Assembly: GCA_030833685.1 (NCBI GenBank)
Contig: JAURGS010000082.1
Span: forward strand, 1 to 9,863
Source: Rhodoferax sp.
GTDB lineage: Bacteria > Pseudomonadota > Gammaproteobacteria > Burkholderiales > Burkholderiaceae_C
DNA: 9,863 nucleotides
Reading direction: 5' to 3'
Shown here piece after piece: positions 7,792 through 9,863 of this stretch. The notes beneath the pieces were generated by a model that saw nothing but the letters and a program-made list of their open reading frames with translations, made no database searches and was not told the origin of the DNA. The translations under genes were made by a program, and so were the position numbers. The number at the start of each line of letters is the position of its first letter. The stretch's first letter is position 1.

Positions 7792-8301
7792 ATGGCCCTG
7801 CTACCCATACTTTGCTACCCTGACCCTCGTCTGCACACGGTCGCCAAGCCCGTTGCGCAGGTGGATGCGCGCATTCAGAGCCTGGTGGCGGATATGCTGC
7901 AAACCATGTATGAGGCGCAGGGCATAGGACTTGCTGCCACCCAGGTCGATGTGCACGAACGCCTGATCGTCATCGATGTTTCAGAAGATCGCGATTCGCC
8001 CATGGTGTTGATCAACCCCAGGGTGTTGTGGGTTAGCGAGCAGACGCACGTTAACGAAGAAGGCTGTTTGTCGGTGCCAGGCATCTATGACAGCGTGGTG
8101 CGCCATGACGCCATTCGGATCGAGGCTATGGACGAGAAGGGCCAGCGCCGGGAGGTGCAGGCGCAGGGTTTGCTGGCTGTTTGTATCCAACATGAAATGG
8201 ACCATCTGCTTGGCAAGGTGTTCGTGGAATACCTCTCGCCACTCAAGCGCAATCGCATCAAAACCAAGCTGGTCAAGGCCAAGCGCGAGGAGCGTGCATG
8301 A
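7792..8301 (+). CDS. def: Peptide deformylase
   Basis: This enzyme removes the formyl group from the N-terminal formyl-methionine of nascent proteins at the ribosome exit, using a bound metal ion (usually Fe2+). The 169-residue product has all three family motifs: GIGLAATQ (44-51), EGCLS (90-94) and QHEMDHL (133-139). Cys92, His134 and His138 are the expected metal ligands, Glu135 the catalytic acid and Gln51 the oxyanion-side residue. The N-terminus, with CYPDPRLHTVAKPV, is typical of the family, so the start is secure. No Shine-Dalgarno sequence precedes it; the 20 nt upstream lack any GGAG-like run. It overlaps fmt by 4 bp (ATGA), which implies coupled translation. Length matches E. coli Def (169). 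Confidence 0.98.
   Translation: MALLPILCYPDPRLHTVAKPVAQVDARIQSLVADMLQTMYEAQGIGLAATQVDVHERLIVIDVSEDRDSPMVLINPRVLWVSEQTHVNEEGCLSVPGIYDSVVRHDAIRIEAMDEKGQRREVQAQGLLAVCIQHEMDHLLGKVFVEYLSPLKRNRIKTKLVKAKREERA
8287..8292 (+). promoter_or_regulatory. Ribosome binding site of fmt inside the end of def
   Basis: GAGGAG sits 5 nt before the fmt ATG (8298) and is read by def as part of its Arg-Glu-Glu-Arg tail. It is the strongest Shine-Dalgarno in the window and contrasts with the missing one before def. Confidence 0.75.
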
Positions 8302-9254
8302 GGCTGGCTTTTGCCGGCACCCCTGAATTTGCGGCCCAGGCGCTCGATGCCTTGATCAAGGCAGGGCATGAAATTGTGTTGGTGATGACCCAGCCCGATC
8401 GCCCCGCCGGACGCGGCCTGAAGCTTCAGCCCTCTGCAGTCAAGGCCCTGGCACTGAAGGCCCAGCTTGCGTTGATTCAGCCGCAAGGCTTGCGTCTCGA
8501 TGGACCTTATGGTGAGGATGCAAGAGCCGCTCAGACCGCGCTAGCTGCTGCGGCCCCTGATGCCATCGTGGTGGCCGCTTATGGTCTGATCTTGCCGCAG
8601 TGGGTGTTGTCTATTGCGCCAAGGGGCTGCCTGAATATCCATGCCTCCTTGCTGCCGCGCTGGCGCGGTGCGGCGCCGATTCAGCGTGCGATTGAAGCGG
8701 GTGACGCGTACAGTGGTGTGTCCATTATGCAAATGGATGCAGGCCTGGACACCGGAGACGTTTTGTTGATGCAGTCCCTGCCAATCCAGCCCAGCGACAC
8801 CAGCAGCAGCTTGCACGACAAACTTGCCGTGATGGGCGCCGCACTGATGGTGCGTGCCCTCTCGCAGCTGCCCGATTTGCAGCCGCAAAAGCAAGCCCCA
8901 AGTGGCGTCACCTATGCAGCCAAGATCGAGCGTGCTGAAGCTGCCATCGATTGGAGCGAGCCGGCGGATGTCATTGAGCGGCGCATTCGTGCTTTCAATC
9001 CTTTCCCAGTGGCTACCACCCAGCTGGCAGACGCAGTCCTGAAAGTCTGGTCGGCGCAGGTGGCGCCCGAGCAATCGGTGCCAGATGCCTTGGCGCCTGG
9101 CAGTGTGATGGAAGTCTCGCCCGCGGGCATCAAGGTGCTCACGGGCAATGGCGCGCTCTTGCTCACCGAGCTGCAGCGGGCCGGAGCCCGGCGCATGCCG
9201 CCGCCAGATTTTTTGCGTGGCTGCCCAATTGAGCGCCACAGCCGCCTGGCCTGA
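8298..9254 (+). CDS. fmt: Methionyl-tRNA formyltransferase
   Basis: This enzyme transfers a formyl group from 10-formyltetrahydrofolate to Met-tRNA(fMet), making the bacterial initiator tRNA in the cytoplasm. The 318-residue product has the N-terminal Rossmann-type catalytic domain, with MRLAFAGTPEFAA at the start and PDRPAGRGLKL (33-43), the loop region expected to contact the tRNA acceptor stem. The active-site motif NIHASLLPRWRGAAPIQ (113-129) carries Asn113 and His115, and Asp151 in GLDTGD completes the conserved triad. The C-terminal tRNA-binding domain follows at about 208-318 (VTYAAKIERAEAAIDW, RAFNPFPVA). The frame is complete and the length is normal (E. coli 315). It is the second gene of the def-fmt pair; an azlC-like gene follows after 11 nt. 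Confidence 0.98.
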   Translation: MRLAFAGTPEFAAQALDALIKAGHEIVLVMTQPDRPAGRGLKLQPSAVKALALKAQLALIQPQGLRLDGPYGEDARAAQTALAAAAPDAIVVAAYGLILPQWVLSIAPRGCLNIHASLLPRWRGAAPIQRAIEAGDAYSGVSIMQMDAGLDTGDVLLMQSLPIQPSDTSSSLHDKLAVMGAALMVRALSQLPDLQPQKQAPSGVTYAAKIERAEAAIDWSEPADVIERRIRAFNPFPVATTQLADAVLKVWSAQVAPEQSVPDALAPGSVMEVSPAGIKVLTGNGALLLTELQRAGARRMPPPDFLRGCPIERHSRLA

Positions 9255-9265
9255 CTGACCCCCAC

Positions 9266-9863
9266 ATGTTTATTTTTCCGCAGCGGTATCGGCATCCGGC
9301 CTTCAGGCTGGGTGCGCAACATGCCATGGGCGCCTCCCCGGGCTTTGCGGCCTGGGGCTTGATGACGGGTGTGGCCATGGCCAACTCAGGACTGAGCTTG
9401 GTGGAGTCCCTGTCCATGGCTTTGCTGGTGTACGCCGGCAGTTCCCAGCTTGCAGCACTGCCCCTGATTGCCGCGGGCGCGCCTTTGTGGGTCATTCTGG
9501 CAACGGCGGCTTGTGTGAATTTGCGTTTTGTCGTTTTCAGCATTCATTTACGTCCCTATGTCATGCACATGCCGCTTTGGCAGCGTGTGCTCACCGGCTA
9601 CCTGACCACAGATTCGAGCTACGTGATGTTTGTTGGGCGTTATGAACACCCCGGACGTGACACCAAGAGCCTGGATGAACAGCAGGCCTATTTGTCCGGG
9701 CTTTGCGCGGTGGTCTGGCTGGCCTGGATGGGTGCCTGCCTGCTGGGGGTGGTGGTGGCGCATGCGATCCCGCTGTCTTGGGGCCTGGGTTTTGCCGGAC
9801 TGCTGGCCCTGTTGGGTATTGCGTACTCCCTGGCTTCTAGTCGGCTGCGTTGGGTGAGCGCTG
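9266..9863 (+). CDS. AzlC family branched-chain amino acid exporter subunit, cut by the window end
   Basis: AzlC-type proteins work with a small partner (AzlD) in the inner membrane to export branched-chain amino acids; relatives such as BrnFE also export methionine. The visible 199 residues begin MFIFPQRYRHPAF and include the family core YAGSSQLAALPLIAAGAPLW followed by CVNLRFVVFSIHLRP, which is very typical of AzlC. Several hydrophobic helices are evident (about 25-70, 73-92, 140-165 and 170-190). The ORF has no stop before 9863; family members are about 230-250 residues, so only the last helix or so is missing. No Shine-Dalgarno precedes the ATG. It begins 11 nt after fmt and has no other in-frame ATG or GTG start after the upstream stop at 9230. 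Substrate is inferred from the family only. Confidence 0.88.
   Translation, partial: MFIFPQRYRHPAFRLGAQHAMGASPGFAAWGLMTGVAMANSGLSLVESLSMALLVYAGSSQLAALPLIAAGAPLWVILATAACVNLRFVVFSIHLRPYVMHMPLWQRVLTGYLTTDSSYVMFVGRYEHPGRDTKSLDEQQAYLSGLCAVVWLAWMGACLLGVVVAHAIPLSWGLGFAGLLALLGIAYSLASSRLRWVSA

Noticed and set aside
1..9863. Mobile element, CRISPR array, tRNA or phage remnant
   Set aside because: I found no transposase or integrase, direct-repeat array or cloverleaf; the genes are housekeeping or family-typical with uniform composition by eye.

Overview
The window looks like ordinary chromosome from a betaproteobacterium, most likely order Burkholderiales and plausibly family Comamonadaceae. This rests on protein character (SecF with the 'VEFTGG' form, a long DUF1631 protein, a LysM protein next to DprA, AzlC after Fmt), moderately high GC by eye, and gene order. 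No database search was run, so the taxonomy is inference. I see no mobile element, CRISPR array, tRNA, rRNA or attachment site.

Left part (1-5197, plus strand): secD and secF are packed 4 nt apart. A large gene of unknown function (DUF1631 family) follows only 14 nt downstream. The window opens on the secD ribosome binding site; yajC would normally lie just before it. SecD and SecF form the membrane complex that uses the proton gradient to help pull exported proteins through SecYEG. The DUF1631 gene seems to have lost its native C-terminus. At an AGAGAG run (5050-5055) the reading frame leaves a well-formed tail that stays open to 5197. Adding back one AG dinucleotide would give a 774-residue protein instead of 749.

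Middle (5194-7604, minus strand): a two-gene unit reads toward the DUF1631 gene. A secreted LysM-domain protein comes first and dprA second, 8 nt apart. DprA loads RecA on single-stranded DNA taken up in transformation. The LysM protein probably sits in the periplasm or at the wall. The restored DUF1631 tail and dprA would overlap by 4 bp at their 3' ends, leaving no room for a terminator between them.

Right part (7605-9863): a 187-bp divergent intergenic region separates the LysM gene from def and fmt, which overlap by 4 bp (ATGA). Fmt formylates initiator Met-tRNA and Def removes the formyl group from nascent proteins, so the pair opens and closes the formyl-methionine cycle. The dprA / def-fmt divergent neighbourhood resembles the one in E. 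coli. An AzlC-family amino acid exporter subunit starts 11 nt after fmt and runs off the window end.

No gene-free stretch exceeds 300 bases. The most useful observations are the probable DUF1631 frameshift, the placement of that uncharacterised gene directly behind secDF, and the absence of a Shine-Dalgarno sequence before def. I do not see a convincing new system here.
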